Source of the DNA: an uncultured Saprospiraceae bacterium
GTDB lineage: Bacteria; Bacteroidota; Bacteroidia; Chitinophagales; Saprospiraceae
Direction of reading: 5' to 3'
DNA: 64,000 bases
Assembly: GCA_938045585.1 (NCBI GenBank)
Contig: CALIAU010000001.1
Coordinates: forward strand, 186,001-250,000
Shown here one piece after another: positions 1 through 7,942 of this stretch. The notes below the pieces were generated by a model, which was not told the origin of the DNA, made no database searches, and saw nothing but the letters and a program-made list of their open reading frames with translations. How positions within the stretch are numbered: position 1 is the stretch's first letter; the number at the start of each line of letters is the position of its first letter. Made by a program: the position numbers and the translations under genes.

Positions 1-987
1 TCCTTTCTGCTCTTCGTTGATGATGTCTTCATCTAGGGCAAGGTCTAGAATTTTTCCTGGATAGGAAGATTGTGCTTCACTCTCCATCTCACCAAGCGGG
101 TAGGGATCATCCAAACCCATGAGGATTTGGTCTGTTCCTCCCAGGCGTTTTACCATAAGGTCTAGAGAGAGGGTGTCATGCACTAGGGTGTCAAAGAAGA
201 TATTTTTATGGCCAACAGATTTTCTTGGATGTAATTGATTTTCAAACAGATCTGGTCTGCCGTCAAAACCTTGGATACGTCGACCGAGATTCACCTGTGT
301 GAGTTGGCCTCCATGTGCAAAACAGCTGCGAATATCTGGAAATCGTTCTGCGTAGCCATTGAGTGTATAGAAATGATAGGCATCTGCACATTGGGCGAGC
401 ATCCATACAAGATGAAAGCGCCAAGATTTATTTTCTAACTGTATGAATTTTTCGCCATCATAGGGATGCACCTCTACTGCTAGTTTATAGGTATTTGCGA
501 GCTCTAGTATAGGATCTGTTTCTTCTGAAAAAACAGTCTTCCATTGTCCTGCATCATTCATATAATGTGTAGGGAGACAGAGTACTTTTAATCCCAGCGT
601 TTCCACGCAGCGTTCCATTTCTTTCAACGCAACATTGGTGTCGCGTGGATGTACCACAAAGCCACAGGTAAAACGATCGGGATGATCAGCCTGCACCTTC
701 GCATTAAAATCATTTTGGAAAGCTAAGACATCTTTCATGAGATCTAGCGGAAGACAATTTCCATACAATTGGGAAAGATTGAGAATCACTGCATGATCAA
801 TTTTATTTCTGTCCATCCATTCTAGTTTTTCATTGAGGAAAAAACTAGAATCGGTAATCGGGCGTTTCCATCCTTTTTGCAGCATATGTTTGCGTGCAGA
901 GTCCACCCAGAAAATTTCTTTTTCCTTCATGAAGGAAGGAATTTCTTCTGGATAAGGAAGTAAATGAGAATGCCCGTTAATTCGCAT
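1..987 (-). CDS. 2-amino-3-carboxymuconate-6-semialdehyde decarboxylase (ACMSD), 3' end cut by window edge
   Basis: ACMSD-family amidohydrolase that decarboxylates 2-amino-3-carboxymuconate semialdehyde to 2-aminomuconate semialdehyde, diverting the pathway away from quinolinate. Reading leftwards from the ATG at 987, the frame stays open for 329 codons to base 1. The family is usually about 335 aa, so only the extreme C-terminus is missing. Metal-binding features are visible: an N-terminal HxH (NGHSHLLP, H6 and H8), a central VEVHPYDGE, FAHGGQ, and near the end GLDDPYPLGE, which matches the family G-[ST]-D-YPFPLGE with the catalytic Asp kept. It starts 5 nt after the stop of the 3-hydroxyanthranilate dioxygenase gene, so it is almost certainly co-transcribed. 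The substrate is inferred from family and operon context; other decarboxylating amidohydrolases are the less likely alternative. Confidence 0.9.
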   Translation of the reverse strand, partial: MRINGHSHLLPYPEEIPSFMKEKEIFWVDSARKHMLQKGWKRPITDSSFFLNEKLEWMDRNKIDHAVILNLSQLYGNCLPLDLMKDVLAFQNDFNAKVQADHPDRFTCGFVVHPRDTNVALKEMERCVETLGLKVLCLPTHYMNDAGQWKTVFSEETDPILELANTYKLAVEVHPYDGEKFIQLENKSWRFHLVWMLAQCADAYHFYTLNGYAERFPDIRSCFAHGGQLTQVNLGRRIQGFDGRPDLFENQLHPRKSVGHKNIFFDTLVHDTLSLDLMVKRLGGTDQILMGLDDPYPLGEMESEAQSSYPGKILDLALDEDIINEEQKG

Positions 988-992
988 AGTTA

Positions 993-1508
993 TTATTTAG
1001 GAGGCTCCATGACAGTCGAACATTTATCGCATGTTCGTTTGCTGTCGTCGTTATAAAATTTGTCAAAAATAACAGGTAGGTCCGTTTCAATATTTGTTAG
1101 GGCAAAGGGCTCCCTGTACAATTCGTTATGGCAGGATTCACAAAACCATGCAAGACCATCATCCATATCCTCATCTCTTTTTTGTTCGATCACTAAGCCG
1201 ATAGTATTGGGTCCTCTTTGCGGTGAATGTGGAATGTTTGGAGGTAGATAGAAGACCTCTCCTTCTCTTATGTGAATGTCCTTTTGTTCACCATCTTCAA
1301 TTACTTTCAAGACAATATCCCCTTCTACCTGATAGAAGAATTCAGGAGTTTGATTAAGATGATAATCCTTTCTAGAATTAGGGCCACCTACTACCATGAC
1401 GATATAGTCTTCATTATAAATTGCTTTATTTCCTACAGGTGGCTTTAAAAGTTCCCGATTGTCATCAATCCATTTTTTAAAATTAATTGCTGGTCCTAAT
1501 GCTCCCAT
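993..1508 (-). CDS. nbaC: 3-hydroxyanthranilate 3,4-dioxygenase
   Basis: Non-haem Fe(II) cupin enzyme that opens 3-hydroxyanthranilate to 2-amino-3-carboxymuconate semialdehyde, the substrate of the next gene. At 171 aa it has the normal bacterial length. The expected iron ligands are present: H50 and E56 (YHLNQTPEFFYQ) and H94 (PPNIPHSPQR), with substrate-binding Arg at 46 and 98. It also has the bacterial/fungal C-terminal rubredoxin-like site, with Cys pairs at about 123/126 (CESC) and 160/163 (CDKC). The gene lies 19 nt after the aldehyde dehydrogenase stop and 5 nt before the ACMSD start, which fits a single operon. Confidence 0.95.
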   Translation of the reverse strand: MGALGPAINFKKWIDDNRELLKPPVGNKAIYNEDYIVMVVGGPNSRKDYHLNQTPEFFYQVEGDIVLKVIEDGEQKDIHIREGEVFYLPPNIPHSPQRGPNTIGLVIEQKRDEDMDDGLAWFCESCHNELYREPFALTNIETDLPVIFDKFYNDDSKRTCDKCSTVMEPPK

Positions 1509-1527
1509 GATGTAATTATTTTAGTTC

Positions 1528-2964
1528 TTAATATTTTATGCAAATGTTTTTAGCTTCCGTGAAAAAGCGCAGTGCGTCTAGGCCACCCTCTCTTCCTACA
1601 CCCGAATTTTTAACACCGCCAAAGGGCGTGCGTAAATCTCTATGCAACCAAGTGTTGACCCAAACAATACCAGCGTGTATTGCCTTTGATAAAGTATGTG
1701 CTCTTGTCAGGTCGCTCGTCCACAACGTACAAGATAATCCATAATCTGTACTATTTGCGTACTGTAATACTTCTTCTTCTGTGTCAAACGGCATAATACT
1801 TACCACTGGGCCAAAAATCTCCTCTGTGTTTGTTCTACAATCAGCAGCTAAGCCTTCAATAATGGTAGGTGTAATGTACCAGCCATTTTCTTTTCCCTTG
1901 GGCTGTATTACCTTTCCACCTGCTAGAATCGTTCCGCCTTCTTCCTGTGCAAGTTGTATATAAGAATGTATTTTATCAAAGTGCAGCTTAGAAACGATAG
2001 CTCCAATATCCGTCTTGTCATCCGAAGGATCACCTACGACCAACTGTTTTGTCGCACTTACAAAGTCTTGTTTGAATTTGTCATAGATACTTCTCTCTAT
2101 AAATATCCTAGAACCACAGAGACATATTTGTCCCTGATTAGAAAAAGAAGACCTTAATGTAGTCTTAAGCATCTGATCATAATCGCAGTCAGCAAAAATG
2201 ATATTGGGATTTTTACCACCCATCTCTAAGGATAGTTTTTTAAACATGGGCGCAGCAACTTTAGCTATTTCTCCACCCACACGTGTACTCCCTGTAAATG
2301 AAATTGCTTTTATGCCTGGATGTTTGGTCATTTCAGCACCCACCTGAGCACCCTCACCATGCACTATATTTAATACTCCCTTGGGTAGGCCAGCCGCGAT
2401 ACAGATTTTAGAAAGAAGATAGGCGGTATATGGAGTCACCTCAGAAGGTTTAGCAATAACTGTATTACCAGCAGCTAGGGCTGGCGCTATCTTCCATGAA
2501 AATAAATACAAGGGTAGATTCCATGGCGAAATACATCCTACTACACCAATGGCCTGTCTGAGCGTGTAATTTATAGCACGCGTCATTTCATGGGATTCAG
2601 AAGAAAATTGAGTAATTGCCTGCGCAAAAAATCTAAAGTTGTCACTTGCTCTTGGTATGTCTACACGCTTCGCTAGGGAAAGTGGTTTTCCATTATCCAT
2701 GGACTCCGCTACTGCAAGTGCATCCAAGTCGTCTGCTATGGCATCGGCAATTTTGATTAAAATACGACTGCGCATTTGTATGGAGGTAGAAGACCATCCT
2801 GGGAAGGCAGCTTGTGCAGCTTGGTAAGCTAGGGCAATATCTTCTTTGTCAGAATTTGGCGCTTGCGCAAACACACTACCATCCGCAGGGTTATAGACAT
2901 CTATGTAGGTCTTATTTACTGCAGGAGATAGAGCACCATTTATGTAGTTTTCTAATGGAATCAT
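1528..2964 (-). CDS. 2-aminomuconate 6-semialdehyde dehydrogenase (aldehyde dehydrogenase family)
   Basis: NAD(P)-dependent aldehyde dehydrogenase of 478 aa. Family landmarks are all present: SPWNLPL near residue 146, AKPSEVTP near 171, the FTGSTRVGG cofactor-binding glycine motif near 223, catalytic Glu in LEMGGK (E247), and catalytic Cys in NQGQICLC (C281). The family alone does not fix the substrate. Its position between tryptophan dioxygenase and the 3-hydroxyanthranilate dioxygenase/ACMSD pair points to oxidation of 2-aminomuconate semialdehyde to 2-aminomuconate. The start overlaps the tryptophan 2,3-dioxygenase stop by 4 nt (ATGA), indicating translational coupling. Confidence 0.88.
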   Translation of the reverse strand: MIPLENYINGALSPAVNKTYIDVYNPADGSVFAQAPNSDKEDIALAYQAAQAAFPGWSSTSIQMRSRILIKIADAIADDLDALAVAESMDNGKPLSLAKRVDIPRASDNFRFFAQAITQFSSESHEMTRAINYTLRQAIGVVGCISPWNLPLYLFSWKIAPALAAGNTVIAKPSEVTPYTAYLLSKICIAAGLPKGVLNIVHGEGAQVGAEMTKHPGIKAISFTGSTRVGGEIAKVAAPMFKKLSLEMGGKNPNIIFADCDYDQMLKTTLRSSFSNQGQICLCGSRIFIERSIYDKFKQDFVSATKQLVVGDPSDDKTDIGAIVSKLHFDKIHSYIQLAQEEGGTILAGGKVIQPKGKENGWYITPTIIEGLAADCRTNTEEIFGPVVSIMPFDTEEEVLQYANSTDYGLSCTLWTSDLTRAHTLSKAIHAGIVWVNTWLHRDLRTPFGGVKNSGVGREGGLDALRFFTEAKNICIKY

Positions 2965-4061
2965 GATTTGGTGTATGCAAAGCCAAGACCTGATCTCAAA
3001 TTATCCGGTAGGTCTGGAAGTTCGGACCGTGGAATAAGTAGAGAAGAAATATTATGTAAGTCTTTAAATATTTTATGTTTTTCTGCTGTCTTTGCGAGAT
3101 AGTCATACCCAGAAGAACCACCAGTACCTATTTTGTTTCCTATCATCCGTAATACCATTTGCGCATGTCTATAGCGCCAAGTAGTAAGCAGTTCATCTAT
3201 GTTCATTAATTCCATCAAGATATTATATGGAATATTTAGGATAGGTTTTTCTCTATATAAGTTGATAAGCAAAGCAGCTAATGTTGCCTTATAAGACAGT
3301 CTGCATTCTCCATTCGCCATCATCTTTTCGTGCTCTTCTTCTGAAAGGACATGTTTAAAATAGGTGTTACTATCTCCCAGCATTTTCAAACGCATGCCTT
3401 TCATCTTATCGGATAGGTAGGGGCTCTGATTTATGTTTGCCATTTCCTTTTCTAGCATTCGATCTACCGCATCCTTATAGTCGCTCAAAAAGTTAAAATC
3501 ATTAAACTGCAGAAATGGAGTTCGCTCTAACCAGGATTCTATCAATGTAAATAGACTGCCAGAATTTTCAATTTTAGTCAGGCGTTCTTGCTGCTCTTCT
3601 GTGAACACAATTTTATAGGAATGCCCATTGTAGGTAAGTCTATCTTCTTCGCGTAAGCCCAGCGTCGATTCTATCATTCTAAACTGCATACTTTGGAATC
3701 CTGATGCAGGAAATAGATAATCTCTAAAGTCAAGAAAGTCTAGCGGTGTCAGAGTCTCCATAACATATATCTGCTTGATCACCAACTCTAGAATTTCAGA
3801 AACTCTCTTTAGGCGCAGCAGTACCATATTCATGTTTTCCTCATTAATCTTGTCTGCGCTAAACATATCACAAACCGAATCCAGTTCATGAATAATTTGC
3901 TTAAACCACAGTTCGTATACCTGATGCATAATGATAAACAAGGTCTCATCATGCGCCTCTTCAGCTATAGCCTTACTCCTCGGATTTTGAGCCGACAAGA
4001 GCTTATCTAATTCTAGGTAATTATGGTAATGTATTGTGGTATATTTCTTTGATGCACTCAT
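2961..4061 (-). CDS. kynA: Tryptophan 2,3-dioxygenase
   Basis: Haem enzyme that oxidises L-tryptophan to N-formylkynurenine, the first step of the pathway. Recognisable motifs are YHNYLELDKLL near the N-terminus, AHDETLFIIMHQVYELWFKQ (active-site region), RYRHAQMVLRMIG (proximal haem His) and GTGGSSGYDYL (substrate carboxylate loop). At 366 aa it is longer than the roughly 280-aa proteobacterial enzymes and closer to the long, animal-like form, as is common in Bacteroidota. The next gene starts inside its stop codon. Upstream lies a structured repeat (4126-4259), so it may have its own promoter or be read through from the decarboxylase/hydratase gene at 4467-5231. Confidence 0.96.
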   Translation of the reverse strand: MSASKKYTTIHYHNYLELDKLLSAQNPRSKAIAEEAHDETLFIIMHQVYELWFKQIIHELDSVCDMFSADKINEENMNMVLLRLKRVSEILELVIKQIYVMETLTPLDFLDFRDYLFPASGFQSMQFRMIESTLGLREEDRLTYNGHSYKIVFTEEQQERLTKIENSGSLFTLIESWLERTPFLQFNDFNFLSDYKDAVDRMLEKEMANINQSPYLSDKMKGMRLKMLGDSNTYFKHVLSEEEHEKMMANGECRLSYKATLAALLINLYREKPILNIPYNILMELMNIDELLTTWRYRHAQMVLRMIGNKIGTGGSSGYDYLAKTAEKHKIFKDLHNISSLLIPRSELPDLPDNLRSGLGFAYTKS

Positions 4062-4125
4062 TGCCTAAATTTAGTAAAAATCTATGAGCGATTTGCCTGC
4101 TTTATAAAATAGGCGAGCATAGTTA

Positions 4126-4259
4126 TTTGGGCGTGCCAGAGAATATTTCATTTCATTCCATATTCTCTGTCGGGCTATGCAGGGGTACCGCCCCTTTGGG
4201 GCAGCCTGGCGGCTCCCTTACTACCTGCCTTCCAAGGAACGCAGGCAGGTCCCTCACGC
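4126..4259 (+). repeat. Structured dispersed intergenic repeat, copy 1
   Basis: About 134 bp, distinctly GC-richer than its surroundings. It begins TTTGGGCGTGCC and ends CCTCACGC, with internal blocks GTCGGG, CAGGGGTACCG and GGCTCCCTTACTACC, all shared with the copy at 45914-46063. Between blocks are self-complementary segments: AGAGAATAT/ATATTCTCT (4138-4168), GCCCC/GGGGC around 4190-4202, and a CCTGCCT palindrome at 4224-4249. The stems differ in sequence from those in the other copy while occupying the same places. It lies between the tryptophan dioxygenase and decarboxylase/hydratase genes. Function unknown; an open frame across it is not a credible gene. Confidence 0.75.
4224..4249. repeat. 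CCTGCCTGC-type palindromic mini-element, occurrence 1
   Basis: Inverted repeat with a left arm starting CCTGCCT and a right arm ending GCAGGCAGG, inside the larger repeat between its TTACTACC and CCTCACGC blocks. The other large copy has nothing at that junction, so this looks like an insertion. Related palindromes occur at 45998-46043 and 46485-46510. Confidence 0.6.
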
Positions 4260-4418
4260 GGTCTGCCTACATTACTAGAAGGCAGCTTCCAACGTTTATT
4301 CTAGCTTATAAGCATTCAAAATTTCTAGTACATTCTGCCAATTCTAAAAATCCTAGTCCTACTGGAAGTAAACGGTCTTTCATTAAAAAATAAGTTCCAC
4401 TATAAACGAAATCCCAAA

Positions 4419-4470
4419 CCATGACACCATGACACCTTGACACCATGACCCCTGTGACACAAAGTGTCAC
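4419..4470. repeat. 8-bp tandem repeat CCATGACA plus hairpin at the gene end
   Basis: Four to five tandem units of CCATGACA (second unit exact, later ones CCTTGACA, CCATGACC, CCTGTGACA) run from 4419 to about 4459. They are followed by a perfect hairpin GTGACAC-AAA-GTGTCAC (4454-4470). The hairpin overlaps the stop codon (4467-4469) of the minus-strand decarboxylase/hydratase gene. There is no T-tract, so a simple Rho-independent terminator is not supported. Confidence 0.6.
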
Positions 4471-5231
4471 TCATCTACTCTCAACCCAACCTCACCCAAT
4501 CCTTCCGCCCGCACACCTATCACATCCCCCGCCTTCACATAACTCGCAGGGGTAGCAGCACCTGCCAAAACAATGCTACCTTCCTTTAGGATTTCACCAT
4601 TGTTAAGAGCCAATCGTGAGATGGCTACCATGCTTTCCCATGGGTTCCCTAGGATTGCATTCGAGTTTCCATCATGTACCATTTCTTGGTTGATAGAGAT
4701 TTGAATAGATATATCTTGGATGTTTGTGTCAGCGTCTTGCCATGGACCTAAGACAAAGCCGGCGGACGAACAGTTATCTGCAACTACATCTTCTAGTGAA
4801 AACTTAAAATTCTCGTAGCGTGAATCTATAATCTCGATGGCAACCGCAAGCGAACTAACATATTCTTTGACATTGTCTAGGTTCAACTCCTTGTCTATAT
4901 GTTTGCTGATGCAAAAGGCAATTTCGGGTTCGGCACGTGGATGTATAAATTTGGAAATAGTAAGAGTACCATCAGAAGCATAGTGCATCTTATCTGTAAG
5001 CCTTCCCCAGATCATATCATGCACACCCATTTGCTCCATCTTTGCCTTACTCGTAAAGCCTAATTTTAGACCGACCAATTGTTCACCTCTCAGGTATCTT
5101 CTTGCCATTGAAATACTTTGAATGGCATAGGCAGCATTGAGGTCAAACTGAACAGTATTGCTGATTTGGGAACAAGCAGTGGCTGTATAGGCAGCGGTAT
5201 CTAGTTTTTCAGCTATTTGATTATAATTCAT
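4467..5231 (-). CDS. 2-oxo-3-hexenedioate (4-oxalocrotonate) decarboxylase / 2-oxopent-4-enoate hydratase family
   Basis: 254-aa member of the fumarylacetoacetase-fold MhpD/DmpH/DmpE family. Seen are the acidic metal-site motif RAEPEIAF near residue 106, VVADNCSSAGFVLG near 150, and a C-terminal block GNPWESMVAISRLALNNG followed by VLAGAATPASYVKAGD. The F-S-L-E-D-VVADN wording resembles the decarboxylase branch slightly more than the hydratase branch, but I cannot separate them from sequence alone. Both act after 2-aminomuconate deaminase in the meta-cleavage leg of tryptophan/2-nitrobenzoate catabolism. That fits the neighbouring genes, although a 405-bp gap with a repeat separates it from them. 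Confidence 0.85.
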   Translation of the reverse strand: MNYNQIAEKLDTAAYTATACSQISNTVQFDLNAAYAIQSISMARRYLRGEQLVGLKLGFTSKAKMEQMGVHDMIWGRLTDKMHYASDGTLTISKFIHPRAEPEIAFCISKHIDKELNLDNVKEYVSSLAVAIEIIDSRYENFKFSLEDVVADNCSSAGFVLGPWQDADTNIQDISIQISINQEMVHDGNSNAILGNPWESMVAISRLALNNGEILKEGSIVLAGAATPASYVKAGDVIGVRAEGLGEVGLRVDE

Positions 5232-5407
5232 AAGAAGCTAGTTATTCTTGAGTATGATATTAAGAAAATTTACCGTATGGATGAACAGATTTACTTTTTA
5301 GATTTTAGAATAGAAAGAATGGCTATGTTTCTCGAGACACTTTGACAGGGATACCGAACTTTTAGCTATTTAAATACGTATTTTGAATGTAGCTAGTTAA
5401 TTCGCGT

Positions 5408-6307
5408 ATGATAAGAATGCAATGTATACTTCTCCTTTTCATGTGGACAAATTTGTCCTGCCAGGCTAAGAAGCACAGCCTTGCTGACGCATGCACTCAA
5501 TTGGCAGTCTCCATGTACCAAGATGAATTTAATTATGAGCGCATCTCATCTTATCTAGAGGAGTATAGAAATCTTATGCAAGAATCAAGTCAAGCGCAAT
5601 ATGAAGCCTGTAATTGTGCCGATTCACTTTGGTTAAAAAGGAATACACATAGATATACCTATCTGAAAAAGACACATTCCACTGACTTGGATACTATTCA
5701 ATTCTTGAATGGTATGTCCCATGCGATTGACGGAATGAATCTACAAGCAGAATTGCGATTCCAAAAACTGGATAGCCAAGTAGATTCCTTTGCTTATGTG
5801 ATCAAACGACTTAAAGTAAAACATGGCAAAAAGAAATACATCTATGGTTTGATATCTGCGGAGATGGATTATTTAAAAGAACACAAATTTGAACTTAGAG
5901 AACAGTACTTGCGACTTATTGATAATATACAAAGTGATCCAACAATTGTTGATAATGTTTTAGTTGCCTTCTTTAATTCGGACGATGCTATATCTAATGA
6001 AATGAAAAAGAGAATTGGCAAAGCTAAATTCGAGCGATATTTTTATCGTATGTATGGCATCATCAATACGAGTAGCTCCTCTAAGTTTCCAATCAATCAA
6101 ATCGAAATACTTGAAAATATTGACTACAAAATAGAGGAAGAAAAACTGGATTACATTTTACAATCGTTCTACACGCCTAATTGGCTTAAAGAAATAGAAA
6201 GCAAAGACCTTGAAAGACTAAAGCGCATTTTAGATGATCCAAAATTCAAGGTGTTGGAGAGCATCCAGAAATTGAAAGATACACTTGAAAAAAGTCGTGA
6301 TTATTAG
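5408..6307 (+). CDS. Hypothetical lipoprotein
   Basis: 299 aa, no family recognised. The N-terminus (MIRMQCILLLF, then TNLSC at residues 14-18) is a lipoprotein signal peptide with C18 as the likely lipidated residue. A second Met at residue 4 is an equally possible start. The mature part is highly charged and predicted helical, with many Lys/Glu-rich stretches and no obvious catalytic motif. It is the first plus-strand gene after the tryptophan-catabolism cluster and is divergent from it. The next gene (6387) is also exported and follows after 79 bp, so the two may be co-expressed. Confidence 0.75.
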   Translation: MIRMQCILLLFMWTNLSCQAKKHSLADACTQLAVSMYQDEFNYERISSYLEEYRNLMQESSQAQYEACNCADSLWLKRNTHRYTYLKKTHSTDLDTIQFLNGMSHAIDGMNLQAELRFQKLDSQVDSFAYVIKRLKVKHGKKKYIYGLISAEMDYLKEHKFELREQYLRLIDNIQSDPTIVDNVLVAFFNSDDAISNEMKKRIGKAKFERYFYRMYGIINTSSSSKFPINQIEILENIDYKIEEEKLDYILQSFYTPNWLKEIESKDLERLKRILDDPKFKVLESIQKLKDTLEKSRDY

Positions 6308-6386
6308 TTGCTTTATATAGCTCAAATGATAAGATTAACTATCTTAAAGATTCTAAAACAATTCAAACTAACTAATCAATAAAATT

Positions 6387-7397
6387 ATGAAAAACCTATT
6401 CAGTCTAATTCTAATATTCTGTTTCTCTCACACTTTGAGCGGGCAAGACAATATGGTCAAACTTATAAAGGCCTTTAACGAACGCTATGAAGCACCAGAG
6501 GGCGCAACACGGGTTGTGGAAACTATCTATTCTACGAGCAGTTTTACCAAGGAAACTCCAGATACAACTTTGCTAATTGATGGGGTGACCTATGAGTTGT
6601 ATGCAGATGCCAATTCTGTGCAAGAAATTGCCTCACCAACTGATGTAGAATTTAAAACCTATATGGATGGTAATTTGTTTTCTACTGAAAAAACGACCTT
6701 TTCAGAAAGCGGTCTGCATTTAAATTCAAGCAAAGAACATGGTGATCCCGCTATGGCTGCAATGAATGAAATAAAGGTATTTAATTACGATGAAGAAGAT
6801 AGAGTCACATCAGTGGAGGTGAACGGAGAAAGTAAGTTTTCAATTTCCTATTTGGAAGGTCAACTTATTGATGCCTTTATGATGGATGCAGGTATGATGC
6901 AAATGAAAACAAAAATGAAAAAATTGGGTGATACGATGCGTTATGAACTTGAGGTCGAATTTGGAGAAGAGTTTGCCAGTATGATGCAGGGTCGACCAAT
7001 GCCTAAGGAGTACACGGATATCATTCCTGAGGGAGATAATTACCGCTACCTAAGTTATAAGGAAGATAGTGGGACAGGTGCAATAGAATTAATTTCTGAC
7101 TTTCTATATGATGCAGATTTGAATGTCTTAGAAGAAAAGTCAAAGGATATCTTAGGCGAAGCCTATTTTTATACCTATGAATATGATGATGAAGGGAAAG
7201 TTGCAAAACGTATTGATCAGAAGGATATGTCTGAATTACTTTGGGTGTATGATGATGAAGGGAAATTGTTACATGAACCCGAGGATGGTACACTGCATAG
7301 CTATACCTATGATGAGAAAGGAAACAAAATCATGAAAATGTCTGTGTTTGATGACAATCTTGAAAGTCTTACTCTCTATAAAATAAGCTATAAGTAA
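6387..7397 (+). CDS. Secreted protein with YD-like repeats
   Basis: 336 aa with a clear Sec signal peptide (MKNLFSLILIFCFSHTLSGQ). The C-terminal half carries several YD-type units, including YDEEDRVTSV, YDDEGKVAKR, YDDEGKLLHE and YDEKGNKIMK, the pattern of small Bacteroidota YD/RHS-like secreted proteins. Two of these units share an identical 18-nt stretch around 7183 and 7248, suggesting tandem duplication. Met-rich segments occur in the middle (residues about 165-200). There is no toxin-like C-terminus or RHS core, so it is not an RHS polymorphic toxin. Function unknown. Confidence 0.75.
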   Translation: MKNLFSLILIFCFSHTLSGQDNMVKLIKAFNERYEAPEGATRVVETIYSTSSFTKETPDTTLLIDGVTYELYADANSVQEIASPTDVEFKTYMDGNLFSTEKTTFSESGLHLNSSKEHGDPAMAAMNEIKVFNYDEEDRVTSVEVNGESKFSISYLEGQLIDAFMMDAGMMQMKTKMKKLGDTMRYELEVEFGEEFASMMQGRPMPKEYTDIIPEGDNYRYLSYKEDSGTGAIELISDFLYDADLNVLEEKSKDILGEAYFYTYEYDDEGKVAKRIDQKDMSELLWVYDDEGKLLHEPEDGTLHSYTYDEKGNKIMKMSVFDDNLESLTLYKISYK

Positions 7398-7433
7398 TTA
7401 ATTTTTACTCACTATATATTTTCTAAAGGACGT

Positions 7434-7886
7434 ATGAAAAATTTGTTTGATGCCGTTGATACACAAGCAACACTCGATAGGATCAATGCCCTCTCTCCAG
7501 ATTCGCAGGCACAGTGGGGTAAGATGAATGTGGCGCAAATGTTAGCACACTGTAATGTGGCCTATGAAATGGTATATACAGACAAACATCCTAAGCCAGG
7601 TGGATTTGCTAGATTCATGTTGAAGCTGTTTGTAAAAAATGCAGTAGTAGGGCCTAAGCCTTATCCTAAAAATGGGAGAACAGCACCTGCGTTTGTTATT
7701 GCAGATGCTCGAGATTTTAATAAGGAAAAGCAACGCTTGGTAGATTATATTAAAAAGACCCAGGAACTAGGAGCAGATCATTTTAATGGAAAAGAGAACC
7801 TGTCCTTTGGAGCCTTATCAACGAATGAGTGGAATGTTCTTTTTTCAAAACATCTAGATCATCATTTAAGACAATTTGCTGTTTAA
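7434..7886 (+). CDS. DUF1569 (DinB-like fold) protein
   Basis: 150 aa matching my recollection of the DUF1569 family: an N-terminal segment with WGKMNVAQMLAHCNVAYE (helical-bundle metal-site His in MLAHC), a middle block PYPKNGRTAPAF, and a C-terminal FSKHLDHHLRQF with a HLDHHLRQF motif typical of DinB/YfiT-like four-helix bundles. Such proteins often bind a divalent metal through three His, and suitable His residues are present. Biochemical role unknown. It begins 37 bp after the YD-like gene. Confidence 0.85.
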   Translation: MKNLFDAVDTQATLDRINALSPDSQAQWGKMNVAQMLAHCNVAYEMVYTDKHPKPGGFARFMLKLFVKNAVVGPKPYPKNGRTAPAFVIADARDFNKEKQRLVDYIKKTQELGADHFNGKENLSFGALSTNEWNVLFSKHLDHHLRQFAV

Positions 7887-7942
7887 AATACATGCAATTG
7901 GTTTAGTAAAACTATCTTTAATCAGAATAGAGAGCTTTGTAA

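Noticed and set aside
4127-4393. 88-codon plus-strand open frame
   Set aside because: Lies mostly inside a structured repeat that recurs at 45914 with different stem sequences, so protein sequence is not conserved between copies.
6387-7397. RHS polymorphic toxin
   Set aside because: Only a few short YD-like units, no RHS core domain and no variable C-terminal toxin module.
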